Source: an uncultured Clostridia bacterium
GTDB taxonomy: Bacteria > Bacillota > Clostridia > UBA1381
Direction: 5' to 3'
Length of the DNA: 5,908 nt
Assembly (NCBI GenBank): GCA_944391635.1
Contig: CALXUL010000046.1
Coordinates: forward strand, 1-5,908
Positions 1-5,908 of the stretch are shown piece after piece. The notes beneath the pieces are model-generated. The model saw nothing but the letters and a program-made list of their open reading frames with translations, was not told where the DNA came from and did no database searches. The first letter of the stretch is position 1. Each line of letters begins with the position of its first letter. The translations under genes were made by a program, and so were the position numbers.

Positions 1-1432
1 TTTATTTTCGCATCTGCAGACGCTGTCCTTTTCATTTTTCTCAAATACCAAAGTGGGACAGATTATGGGCAGGATTTCATCGGATTTGTTTGATATAACC
101 GAATTTGCGCACCACGGCCCGGAGGAAATATTTATTGTAGGACTAAAATTCATTATTTCATTTATAATACTTGCGAATATAAGCCTACCGCTTACGGCGA
201 TTATATTTGTGATTATACCTATAATGCTGTTTTGTGCGCTTAGCTGGAGAAATAAACAGCGCGAGGCGTTTAAAATGCAAAGGTATCAGGTCGGAGAACT
301 GAACGCACAGGTGGAGGATAGCCTTTTGGGAATACGTGTGGTAAAGTCCTTTGCGAATGAAAAACTTGAAATGGAAAAATTCGGCGAGGGCAACGGGTTG
401 TTTTTGAAAGCTAAAAAACTCGGCTACAGGTATATGGCAGCATTCCAGTCTACAACGCGTTTTTTTGACGGGCTTATGTACATAACAGCGGTTGCGGCAG
501 GCGGGATATTTATTATCCATGGTAAAATCAATGCGGCAGACCTTGTGGCATATCTTTTGTATATATCGACGCTCTTGTCATCAATCAAAACAATTGTGGA
601 TTTTAACGAGCAGTTTCAGCGCGGAATGACAGGTATTGAAAGATTTCTTGAAATAATGGACACAAAACCGGAGATTACGGATAAACCGGACGCGGTCAGT
701 GTGACCGGTTTTAAAGGTGCTATTGAACTGAAAAATGTGGGATTTAAATATCCGGACGATGATAATTTTGTACTGAGAAATATTAATCTGAAGGTTGCCG
801 CAGGCGAGAGTATTGCGCTGGTCGGACCGTCGGGCGGCGGAAAAACTACGCTGTGTAATCTTCTGCCGCGGTTTTATGAAGTGACAGAGGGCGAAATTCT
901 GATTGACGGTATTAATATTAATGATATGAAAATTCGTGACCTTAGAAGAAATATAGGCGTTGTAATGCAGGATGTATATATGTTTTCGGGCAGGATACGT
1001 GATAATATAGAATATGGAAAGCCGGGGGCGAGCCTTGAGGAGATAATCGAGGCGGCAAAGCGTGCCGGGGCAGACGAATTTATAAGACGCTTGCCGGACG
1101 GGTATGACACGTACGTAGGCGAACGCGGAGTAAAGCTTTCGGGCGGACAGAAACAGCGTATTTCAATAGCACGAGTATTTTTGAAAAATCCGCCTATACT
1201 TATTCTTGATGAGGCAACCTCTGCGCTTGATAATGAAAGTGAAAGAATTGTACAGGACTCCTTGGATGCTTTGGCAAAGGGCAGGACGGTGTTTACTATT
1301 GCGCATAGGCTTACAACCATTAAAAATGCAGATAACATACTTGTTCTGACCGAAAACGGTATCGAGGAAAGCGGTACACATAAGGAACTTATAGAAAAGA
1401 AAGGCATTTATTATTACCTTTATAATATATGA
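1..1432 (+). CDS. ABC exporter half-transporter (permease + ATPase), 5' truncated
   Basis: This is a type-I ABC exporter subunit with a fused membrane domain and ATPase, of the MsbA/multidrug exporter family; the substrate cannot be told. The reading frame is open from base 2. A GTG at 53 lies inside the conserved stretch LSFSFFSNTKVGQIMGRISSD (first intracellular loop), so it is not the start. About 100 N-terminal residues, including TM1-TM2, lie off the window. Numbering GTG53 as residue 1: hydrophobic segments at about 25-45, 47-64, 139-156 and 162-180 fit TM3-TM6. The ATPase domain has an A-loop Tyr at 233, Walker A GPSGGGKT 258-265, Q-loop Gln306, signature LSGGQKQR 362-369, Walker B ILILDE 382-387 with catalytic Glu387, D-loop SALD 390-393 and switch His418. 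All catalytic residues are intact, so it should be an active half that dimerises, either with itself or with a partner encoded upstream. It converges on the gat operon and has no evident link to it. Confidence 0.95.
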   Translation, partial: LFSHLQTLSFSFFSNTKVGQIMGRISSDLFDITEFAHHGPEEIFIVGLKFIISFIILANISLPLTAIIFVIIPIMLFCALSWRNKQREAFKMQRYQVGELNAQVEDSLLGIRVVKSFANEKLEMEKFGEGNGLFLKAKKLGYRYMAAFQSTTRFFDGLMYITAVAAGGIFIIHGKINAADLVAYLLYISTLLSSIKTIVDFNEQFQRGMTGIERFLEIMDTKPEITDKPDAVSVTGFKGAIELKNVGFKYPDDDNFVLRNINLKVAAGESIALVGPSGGGKTTLCNLLPRFYEVTEGEILIDGININDMKIRDLRRNIGVVMQDVYMFSGRIRDNIEYGKPGASLEEIIEAAKRAGADEFIRRLPDGYDTYVGERGVKLSGGQKQRISIARVFLKNPPILILDEATSALDNESERIVQDSLDALAKGRTVFTIAHRLTTIKNADNILVLTENGIEESGTHKELIEKKGIYYYLYNI

Positions 1433-1435
1433 AAT

Positions 1436-1478
1436 AAAAAACCGCTAAAAAAGTATATTACTTTTCCGGCGGTTTTTT
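1436..1478. terminator. Intrinsic terminator, probably bidirectional
   Basis: The hairpin begins four bases after the ABC transporter stop. A 10-bp outer stem pairs AAAAAACCGC (1436-1445) with GCGGTTTTTT (1469-1478). A 3x3 internal loop (TAA 1446-1448 against CCG 1466-1468) follows, then a 7-bp inner stem, AAAAGTA (1449-1455) with TACTTTT (1459-1465), closing a TAT loop. The 3' T6 run gives a U-tract on the + strand, and the 5' A6 run gives one on the - strand. It therefore can end the ABC transcript and back up termination of the converging operon. Confidence 0.85.
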
Positions 1479-1486
1479 GGATATTG

Positions 1487-1513
1487 AAAGAAAAGCCCGC
1501 CACAGTGGCGGGC
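1487..1513 (-). terminator. Intrinsic terminator of the gatCAB-aspS operon
   Basis: A nearly perfect GC-rich inverted repeat pairs GCCCGCCA (1495-1502) with TGGCGGGC (1506-1513) around a 3-nt loop. It lies 6 nt beyond the aspS stop on the minus strand. Read on that strand, the stem is followed by CTTTTCTTTC-type pyrimidine sequence (U-rich tract at about 1487-1494). On the + strand it is followed by ATATTTTTA, so it might also act on read-through from the ABC gene. Confidence 0.8.
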
Positions 1514-1519
1514 ATATTT

Positions 1520-2830
1520 TTACGGGTCGAGATGGTTTAAATCTCTTGGGAACAGACTTGCCTGACGGATGTTTTGTAGATTAAGAAGCTTCATAACAAT
1601 TCTTTCAAGTCCTATTCCGAGTCCGCCGTGAGGAGGCATACCGTAGCGGAAGAGATCCATATAACTGCCTACGTCCTCTGGATTCATATTATAACGCTTC
1701 ATTTTAGCAAGAAGTTCGTTATAGTCATGGATACGCTGACCTCCGGTTGTTATTTCAAGCCCGCGGAAGAGCAGGTCAAAGCTTTCGGCAAGCTTGGGAT
1801 CATCTGCGGAATCCTTTGCGTAGAACGGACGCTTTAAGCCCGGGAATTTTTCAACAAAGATAAATTCACTTCCCAGCTCTTTTGCGGCATAATCACATAA
1901 ATTCACCTCATCCTGCGGGTCAAGGTCAAATTGGTTGTGTGATTTTCCCAGTATATCAAGCGCCTCAAAAAAAGTAACTATCGGAATAGATGTTATTTTA
2001 GGAAGCTTTGCTTCACAGATTTTGAGTTCATTTTCATAGTGTTCCGAAAGATATGAAACAACGTATTTTAGCATAGCAGTTTCCATAGCCATCACATCGC
2101 CCATATCACGGATAAAGCCCATCTCAAAGTCAAGACCTATATATTCGTTAAGATGGCGCGTAGAGTTATGCTTTTCGGCACGGAATACGGGTCCGATTTC
2201 AAAAACACGGTCAAAGAACGCAACACAGGTTTGTTTATAGAACTGAGGGCTTTGTGCAAGGTATGCGTCCTCGTCAAAGTATTTGAGTTTAAACAGGTTT
2301 GCGCCGCCCTCTGCGCCGGCAGCAACGATTTTAGGCGTGTGAATTTCGGTAAAACCGTTATTAATCATAAATTCACGAAATCCTCCGCAAACCCCTTCAC
2401 TTATCTTAAATACGGCGCGCTCGCGGGGGTTTCTGAGAGCCACACTTCTGTACTGCATACTTGTTTCTATCGGACAGCCTATGCGGCGGTCGGATACGTG
2501 AAGCGGATACTGCGCCTCAGGCGTTGACAAAACTGTAAAATCAAGAAGCGTTATCTCTAAGCCATAAACTGCGCGCGGCTCTTCCTTTACTTCGCCAACT
2601 ATGCGGATATACGTGCCTTCGCTGATTTGCGATATATCAGATGCGCATACACCGGGCGTATACACCGACTGGAATATATAATTTCCGGTACGCAGTATAA
2701 CAAAAGCAAAACCGCTCATACTCCTTATTTTATGCACACAAGCGCCGAACGCTGTCTTTTTGCCGATAGTGCCCTTAAGAGATTCGGGAGTTACTTCGGC
2801 AATCAAGTCCTTGCCGTTAGTTTTTTTCAT
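1520..2830 (-). CDS. aspS: Archaeal-type aspartyl-tRNA synthetase, probably non-discriminating (aspartate--tRNA(Asp/Asn) ligase)
   Basis: This class II synthetase activates Asp with ATP and charges tRNA(Asp), and probably also tRNA(Asn). It has 436 residues, the size of the archaeal-type enzyme; bacterial AspRS is about 590 because of a GAD insertion, absent here. An N-terminal OB-fold anticodon-binding domain (about 15-105) is followed by the catalytic domain (about 130-436). Visible motifs are motif 1 around 150-168, the AspRS-specific QSPQ loop at 193-196 (AsnRS has a different sequence there), motif 2 with FRAE 216-219, GGQRIHDYNEL 363-373, and motif 3 GLGIGLERIV 403-412. His33 occupies the position that is Trp in discriminating archaeal enzymes, and position 88 is Val instead of the discriminating Lys, which favours relaxed specificity. 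The ATG start is preceded by GAAAGG, and the gene follows gatB by 14 nt. That pairing implies mischarged Asp-tRNA(Asn) is passed to GatCAB. AspRS identity is firm; the non-discriminating assignment is inferred. Confidence 0.93.
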   Translation of the reverse strand: MKKTNGKDLIAEVTPESLKGTIGKKTAFGACVHKIRSMSGFAFVILRTGNYIFQSVYTPGVCASDISQISEGTYIRIVGEVKEEPRAVYGLEITLLDFTVLSTPEAQYPLHVSDRRIGCPIETSMQYRSVALRNPRERAVFKISEGVCGGFREFMINNGFTEIHTPKIVAAGAEGGANLFKLKYFDEDAYLAQSPQFYKQTCVAFFDRVFEIGPVFRAEKHNSTRHLNEYIGLDFEMGFIRDMGDVMAMETAMLKYVVSYLSEHYENELKICEAKLPKITSIPIVTFFEALDILGKSHNQFDLDPQDEVNLCDYAAKELGSEFIFVEKFPGLKRPFYAKDSADDPKLAESFDLLFRGLEITTGGQRIHDYNELLAKMKRYNMNPEDVGSYMDLFRYGMPPHGGLGIGLERIVMKLLNLQNIRQASLFPRDLNHLDP

Positions 2831-2840
2831 ATTATATCAG

Positions 2841-2846
2841 CCTTTC
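2841..2846 (-). promoter_or_regulatory. aspS ribosome binding site, touching the gatB stop
   Basis: GAAAGG on the minus strand shares bases with the gatB TGA stop (2845-2847) and sits 10 nt before the aspS ATG. This spacing is slightly long and the match moderate. Ribosomes ending gatB cover the site, so aspS translation is likely coupled to gatB. The TATAAT just before the ATG has no -35 partner. Confidence 0.6.
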
Positions 2847-4263
2847 AATCATTGATTTTCTTCATAAGAATATCTTTTGCGAGCTTGGGGTTTGCGCCCT
2901 TGCCGGCAAAACGGATTACCTGACCCATAAGGAACCCGAACACTTTCTGGTTGCCGGATTTGTAGCTTTCAACACTGTCCTGATTTTCTGCTATAACTTT
3001 GTCAACAATAGCTTCAAGCTCTCCGGTATCATTTGACATGATGAGATTCTGCTCTTTTGCGATTGTTTCAGGGTCCTTGCCCGACTCGAACATTGTCCTT
3101 AAAATATCCTTTGCGGCATTCTTGGAAATTACGCCGTCATCGCTCATTTTAACAAGTGCTGCGAGGTTCTCGGGTGAGAACTTCAAATCCTCGGCGCTAA
3201 GTCCGCTGTCGTTTAAGCAACGGTTCAGCTCTACGAGCATCAGGTTTGAAACCTGCTTGTAGCTTGGATATATTTTAACTGCTGCGTCATAAAAATCCGA
3301 AAACGCCTTGTTTGCAATTATTAGCCCTGCATCTTCTGCCGGAAGAGAATATTCTTCTGTGTATCTTTTAAAGCGCATGTTAGGCATCTCGGGCATAGAC
3401 CGGCGTATTTCGTCGAGTTCTTCATCCGAAATATATACAGGCGGAATATCGGGTTCGGGAAAATAGCGGTAGTCGTGAGCTTCTTCTTTGGAACGAAGAG
3501 CCTTTGTATCGCCGTGGTTATCGTTAAAACGGCGTGTTTCCTGAACTACCGTGCCGCCCTTATCAAGAATCTCGGACTGGCGGCTTATTTCATATTCGAT
3601 TGCCCTGCCTATTGCCTTAACTGAATTAAGGTTCTTGATTTCCGCACGGGTTCCGAACTCTGATGAGCCTTCGGGCATAATTGAAATATTAACGTCAACT
3701 CTTAAAGACCCCTGTTCCATACGTGAATCGCAGACGCCTGCATATTTAAGCCTTAACGCAATTTCTTCAACAAACCGCTGCACCTGTTCTACTGTTCTAA
3801 AATCAGGCTCGGTTACTATTTCTATAAGCGGCACACCGCAGCGGTTATAGTCAGCCATCGATATGCCTTCGTAATCGTCATGGACAAGCTTTCCGGCGTC
3901 CTCTTCAATGTGTATGCGGTTAATGCGAATATCTGTATCGCATACACGAATATGCCCGTTTGTACAAATAGGGTATTGAAACTGAGTTATCTGATAAGCT
4001 TTCGGAAGGTCGGGGTAAAAGTAATTTTTTCTGTCAAATGCAGAATAATTGTTGACTGTACATTCAAGGGCGAACCCTGCGCGTGCAGCAAGCATAACTG
4101 CGCCCTGGTTTACAACCGGAAGTGTACCGGGCATACCGGAACATCTGGGACATACCCTGTCGTTTTGCGCGCCTCCAAACTCATTGGCACAGCCGCAGAA
4201 TACTTTTGAATTAGTCAGCATTTCCGCATGAATTTCAAGTCCGATAACAGGAACGTATCTCAT
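2845..4263 (-). CDS. gatB: Asp-tRNA(Asn)/Glu-tRNA(Gln) amidotransferase subunit B
   Basis: GatB is the tRNA-binding, kinase and transamidase subunit of GatCAB. It phosphorylates the side chain of mischarged Asp-tRNA(Asn) or Glu-tRNA(Gln) with ATP, then amidates it with ammonia channelled from GatA. It is 472 residues, matching the family (about 475). The family N-terminus VIGLEIHAE is at residues 6-14. A zinc-type cysteine set is C23 and C25 (FCGC) plus C38 and C41 (CPRC), followed by SGMPG 42-46. FDRKNYFYPDLPK (76-88) and HIEEDAGKLVHD (118-129) belong to the catalytic cradle. The C-terminal part (about 330-472) is the helical and YqeY-like tail domain that contacts the tRNA, ending in the usual GKGANPK-type segment (456-462). 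Its ATG overlaps the gatA stop by four bases (ATGA) and has a strong GGGAGG site 7 nt upstream. No key residue is missing. Whether it serves tRNA(Asn), tRNA(Gln) or both cannot be read from GatB alone; the neighbouring aspS favours tRNA(Asn). Confidence 0.97.
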   Translation of the reverse strand: MRYVPVIGLEIHAEMLTNSKVFCGCANEFGGAQNDRVCPRCSGMPGTLPVVNQGAVMLAARAGFALECTVNNYSAFDRKNYFYPDLPKAYQITQFQYPICTNGHIRVCDTDIRINRIHIEEDAGKLVHDDYEGISMADYNRCGVPLIEIVTEPDFRTVEQVQRFVEEIALRLKYAGVCDSRMEQGSLRVDVNISIMPEGSSEFGTRAEIKNLNSVKAIGRAIEYEISRQSEILDKGGTVVQETRRFNDNHGDTKALRSKEEAHDYRYFPEPDIPPVYISDEELDEIRRSMPEMPNMRFKRYTEEYSLPAEDAGLIIANKAFSDFYDAAVKIYPSYKQVSNLMLVELNRCLNDSGLSAEDLKFSPENLAALVKMSDDGVISKNAAKDILRTMFESGKDPETIAKEQNLIMSNDTGELEAIVDKVIAENQDSVESYKSGNQKVFGFLMGQVIRFAGKGANPKLAKDILMKKIND

Positions 4264-5696
4264 CTTTTTACCTCCCGTCTTTCAAAGCTTTTCTCGTACG
4301 CATCACAAAGTGAAACAATCTGTGCCTCGTCAAATGCACGGCCGACAAGACTCATTCCGATAGGCATGTTGTCCGAACCGTATCCGCATGGCGTTGAGAT
4401 TGCAGGAAGCCCTGCAATATTTACGGTAACAGTGCAGATGTCGGCAAGATACATTTTAACCGGATCGTTTTCCTGCTGCCCTATTTTATATGCCGTAGTC
4501 GGAGCGGTAGGAGTCAGTATAACATCGCACTTGTCGAAGATGTCGGCATATTCGCCGATAATTTTTTTCCTTATACGCGAAGCGTTATTATAGTAAGCAT
4601 CGTAATATCCGCTGCAAAGCGCATAGTTGCCGAGAAGGATTCGCCTTTTTACCTCATCGCCGAAACCTTCGCTGCGTGTTTTCTTAATCAGTTCATTGTA
4701 GGAGTCTGCGTCCTTTGTACGGTAGCCGTATTTAATACCATCAAAACGCGACAGGTTAGATGCGGCTTCTGCTGAAGAAATCAGATAATAAGCAGATACA
4801 GCATATTTAAGACTTGGCATAGAAACCTCTATCAGTTCACAGCCGGAGTCTTTGTAGAAGTTTGCCGCGTTCATAACCGACTCGCGTACCTCGCTGCTTA
4901 TGCCCTCTCCGAAAAATTCTTTAGGAAGCCCTATTTTTCTTCCCTTTAAGCTTTCGCCGATTCTCGAGGTATAGTTTCCCTTTGCAAGATATGAGCTTGT
5001 CCCGTCGCTCGGGTCCTTGCCGTGTATTACATCAAGAACAAGCGCACAGTCCTCAGCACAGTCGCCTACTACGCCTATCTGGTCAAGACCTGATGCAAAT
5101 GCGATAAGCCCGTATCTTGATACAGCGCCGTAAGTGGGTTTTAAGCCTGTTACGCCGCAGAAAGCTGCCGGCTGTCTTACCGAACCGCCGGTATCCGAGC
5201 CCAGTGCAGCCGCACAAAAACCTGCCGCAACCGATGCGCAGGCTCCGCCTGATGAGCCTCCGGTTACGCGCGTGGTATCAAACGGGTTATGCACGCCGCC
5301 GAAATATGAAGTCTGTGAGCTTCCACCCATAGCAAATTCGTCCATGTTGGTTTTGCCGAGCATTACAGCGCCGGCGGCGTTTAGTTTTTCCATAACAGTT
5401 GCGTCGTATACCGGCACAAAATCTTCAAGTATTTTAGATGCACAGGTGGTTTTTACGCCTTTTGTGCAAATATTGTCCTTAATTGACAGCGGAATACCGC
5501 AAAGTATATCATCACATCCTGAGTCAATGCGCTTTTGCGCTTCTTCCGCCTGTTTAACCGCGCCGTCATAGCAAACGGTTATATAGCTGTTAATTTCGGG
5601 ATCTGATGCTTTGATTTTTTCAAGATAACTCTTACAAAGCTCTGCGGCGCTGATTTCGTGTGCGGCGAGCTTTTTGTGTAATTCTTTAATAGCCAT
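4260..5696 (-). CDS. gatA: Asp-tRNA(Asn)/Glu-tRNA(Gln) amidotransferase subunit A (glutaminase)
   Basis: GatA is the glutamine amidohydrolase of GatCAB. It releases ammonia that travels to GatB for amidation of mischarged tRNA. The protein is 478 residues, close to the family norm of about 485, and is an amidase-signature enzyme throughout. The Ser-cisSer-Lys triad is visible: Lys73 in SIKDN (71-75), cis-Ser148 in GGSSGG (146-151), and nucleophile Ser172 in DTGGSVRQPA (168-177). These line up with Lys79/Ser154/Ser178 of the Staphylococcus enzyme at a constant offset. KTNMDEFAMGGS (115-126) and GLKPTYGAVSRYGL (184-197) are further GatA hallmarks that separate it from generic amidases. The ATG is preceded by GAAAGGA at 9-nt spacing. 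gatC ends 45 nt upstream, and the stop overlaps the gatB start. It is cytoplasmic, with no signal peptide. No defect is seen. Confidence 0.97.
   Translation of the reverse strand: MAIKELHKKLAAHEISAAELCKSYLEKIKASDPEINSYITVCYDGAVKQAEEAQKRIDSGCDDILCGIPLSIKDNICTKGVKTTCASKILEDFVPVYDATVMEKLNAAGAVMLGKTNMDEFAMGGSSQTSYFGGVHNPFDTTRVTGGSSGGACASVAAGFCAAALGSDTGGSVRQPAAFCGVTGLKPTYGAVSRYGLIAFASGLDQIGVVGDCAEDCALVLDVIHGKDPSDGTSSYLAKGNYTSRIGESLKGRKIGLPKEFFGEGISSEVRESVMNAANFYKDSGCELIEVSMPSLKYAVSAYYLISSAEAASNLSRFDGIKYGYRTKDADSYNELIKKTRSEGFGDEVKRRILLGNYALCSGYYDAYYNNASRIRKKIIGEYADIFDKCDVILTPTAPTTAYKIGQQENDPVKMYLADICTVTVNIAGLPAISTPCGYGSDNMPIGMSLVGRAFDEAQIVSLCDAYEKSFERREVKR
4271..4276 (-). promoter_or_regulatory. 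gatB ribosome binding site within the gatA 3' end
   Basis: GGGAGG on the minus strand lies 7 nt before the gatB ATG, inside the last codons of gatA. It is the strongest Shine-Dalgarno match in the operon. With the ATGA overlap it should give tight translational coupling and near-equal GatA and GatB output, as expected for a 1:1:1 complex. Confidence 0.8.
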
Positions 5697-5705
5697 TTAG
5701 CCGAT

Positions 5706-5712
5706 TCCTTTC
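5706..5712 (-). promoter_or_regulatory. gatA ribosome binding site
   Basis: GAAAGGA on the minus strand, 9 nt before the gatA ATG, supports that start. It begins one base after the 3' arm of the gatC-gatA intercistronic hairpin, so the fold could affect ribosome access. Confidence 0.7.
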
Positions 5713-5713
5713 T

Positions 5714-5736
5714 GCCGCAAAAAAGCGGCGTTTTTT
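5714..5736 (+). other. Intercistronic hairpin between gatC and gatA, terminator-like on the + strand
   Basis: GCCGC (5714-5718) pairs with GCGGC (5725-5729) around an A6 loop. On the + strand a G and T6 (5731-5736) follow, the form of a short intrinsic terminator, although no + strand gene precedes it. In the operon's own (minus) direction the U6 falls in the loop and no U-tract follows, so it should not stop gat transcription. There it may be an intercistronic stem that stabilises or processes the mRNA or affects the adjacent gatA ribosome site. A 5-bp stem is short, and the role is undecided. Confidence 0.5.
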
Positions 5737-5741
5737 ATCAA

Positions 5742-5908
5742 TCAAACAACCTTCGGTACAACAAAAGCGTTGTCTTTTACTGCTTTTGCGTTTTCAAGGA
5801 TTTTTTCAGTATCAAAAGATTCTCTTGCTGTGTCTTTTCGCAGTATAGTATACTCTATCGTGTGCAGTTTTATAGTTTCATGTTTGTTGTTTTTTTTTTT
5901 TACTTTTT
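5742..5908 (-). CDS. gatC: Asp-tRNA(Asn)/Glu-tRNA(Gln) amidotransferase subunit C, C-terminal part
   Basis: This is the last 54 codons and stop of gatC, cut by the right edge. GatC is a small (about 95 residues) belt-like subunit that wraps and stabilises the GatA-GatB interface. Read on the minus strand, the end is LRKDTARESFDTEKIL, then ENAKAVKDNAFVVPKVV and TGA (5742-5744). This matches the family pattern LREDxxxxSxDxExxLxNAPxxxDxxFxVPKV. Its place directly before gatA agrees. Further upstream the frame reads a Lys/Asn-rich stretch (KVKKKNNKHETIKLHTIEYTI) that is less typical, and it crosses a 12-A run at about 5879-5890. The C-terminus is secure, but the frame before the A run could be disturbed by a length error there. 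No start codon is visible in the window. Confidence 0.85.
   Translation of the reverse strand, partial: KVKKKNNKHETIKLHTIEYTILRKDTARESFDTEKILENAKAVKDNAFVVPKVV

Noticed and set aside
53..55. GTG at 53 as the start codon of the ABC transporter
   Set aside because: The frame continues open upstream to base 2 and encodes conserved ABC-exporter sequence (LSFSFFSNTK just before it). The gene is truncated by the window, not initiated here.
874..1407. 177-codon minus-strand open frame
   Set aside because: It lies wholly opposite the ATPase domain of the ABC gene, whose motifs are intact. Its Ser/Ile-rich translation has no recognisable domain, so it is a shadow frame.
2153..2527. 124-codon plus-strand open frame
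   Set aside because: It is antisense to the aspS catalytic domain (motif 1 and motif 2 region). There is no convincing ribosome site or domain.
1520..2830. Asparaginyl- or lysyl-tRNA synthetase as the identity of the minus-strand synthetase
   Set aside because: The QSPQ loop, GGQRIHDYNEL and YGMPPHGGLGIGLER segments are AspRS-type. AsnRS carries a different sequence at the QSPQ position.
2815..2850. TATAAT just before the aspS ATG as a promoter for aspS
   Set aside because: About 17 nt upstream there is AAAATC instead of a TTGACA-like box. Initiation there would also leave almost no leader before the ATG. Co-transcription with gatB is simpler.
5134..5571. 145-codon plus-strand open frame
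   Set aside because: It is antisense to the most conserved part of gatA. The Pro/Ala-rich translation is a by-product of gatA codons.
1..5908. CRISPR array, tRNA/rRNA gene, insertion sequence, phage or defence system
   Set aside because: No direct repeat array, transposase or recognisable structural RNA was seen. Coding density is almost complete and every gene belongs to a known family.

Overview
The window looks like a piece of a Firmicutes (Clostridia-like) chromosome or metagenomic contig. The evidence is moderate, slightly AT-rich base composition, purine-rich Shine-Dalgarno sites (GGGAGG, GAAAGGA), compact operon spacing with an ATGA stop/start overlap, U-tract hairpin terminators, and an archaeal-type aspartyl-tRNA synthetase encoded beside GatCAB. 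Taxonomy is inferred; no rRNA or other marker is present.

Layout: (1) Positions 1-1432, + strand, hold the 3' four-fifths of an ABC exporter half-transporter (TM3-TM6 plus a complete nucleotide-binding domain); its 5' end lies outside the window. (2) Positions 1433-1519 are a convergent intergenic gap with two hairpins: a terminator that can work on either strand, and a GC-rich terminator for the minus-strand operon. (3) Positions 1520-5908, - strand, form one operon read right to left: gatC (3' end only, cut by the window edge), gatA, gatB, then an archaeal-type AspRS gene without the bacterial GAD domain. Spacing is 45 nt (gatC-gatA), a 4-nt overlap (gatA-gatB) and 14 nt (gatB-aspS). The operon promoter lies beyond the right edge.

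How the genes work together: the AspRS appears to be the non-discriminating kind that charges tRNA(Asn) with aspartate as well as tRNA(Asp). GatCAB then amidates Asp-tRNA(Asn) to Asn-tRNA(Asn), using ammonia released from glutamine by GatA and an ATP-dependent kinase/transamidase site in GatB. Co-transcription of the mischarging enzyme with the repairing enzyme makes this an indirect asparagine-decoding module. The same GatCAB may also make Gln-tRNA(Gln) if the host GluRS is non-discriminating. The ABC transporter is on the other strand and shows no functional link.

I do not see a new biological system. The items most worth a second look are the tRNA-specificity residues of the AspRS (His present, but Val where Pro is usual in non-discriminating enzymes), the 12-base A tract and unusual sequence in gatC at the window edge, and a terminator-like hairpin between gatC and gatA that faces the opposite strand.
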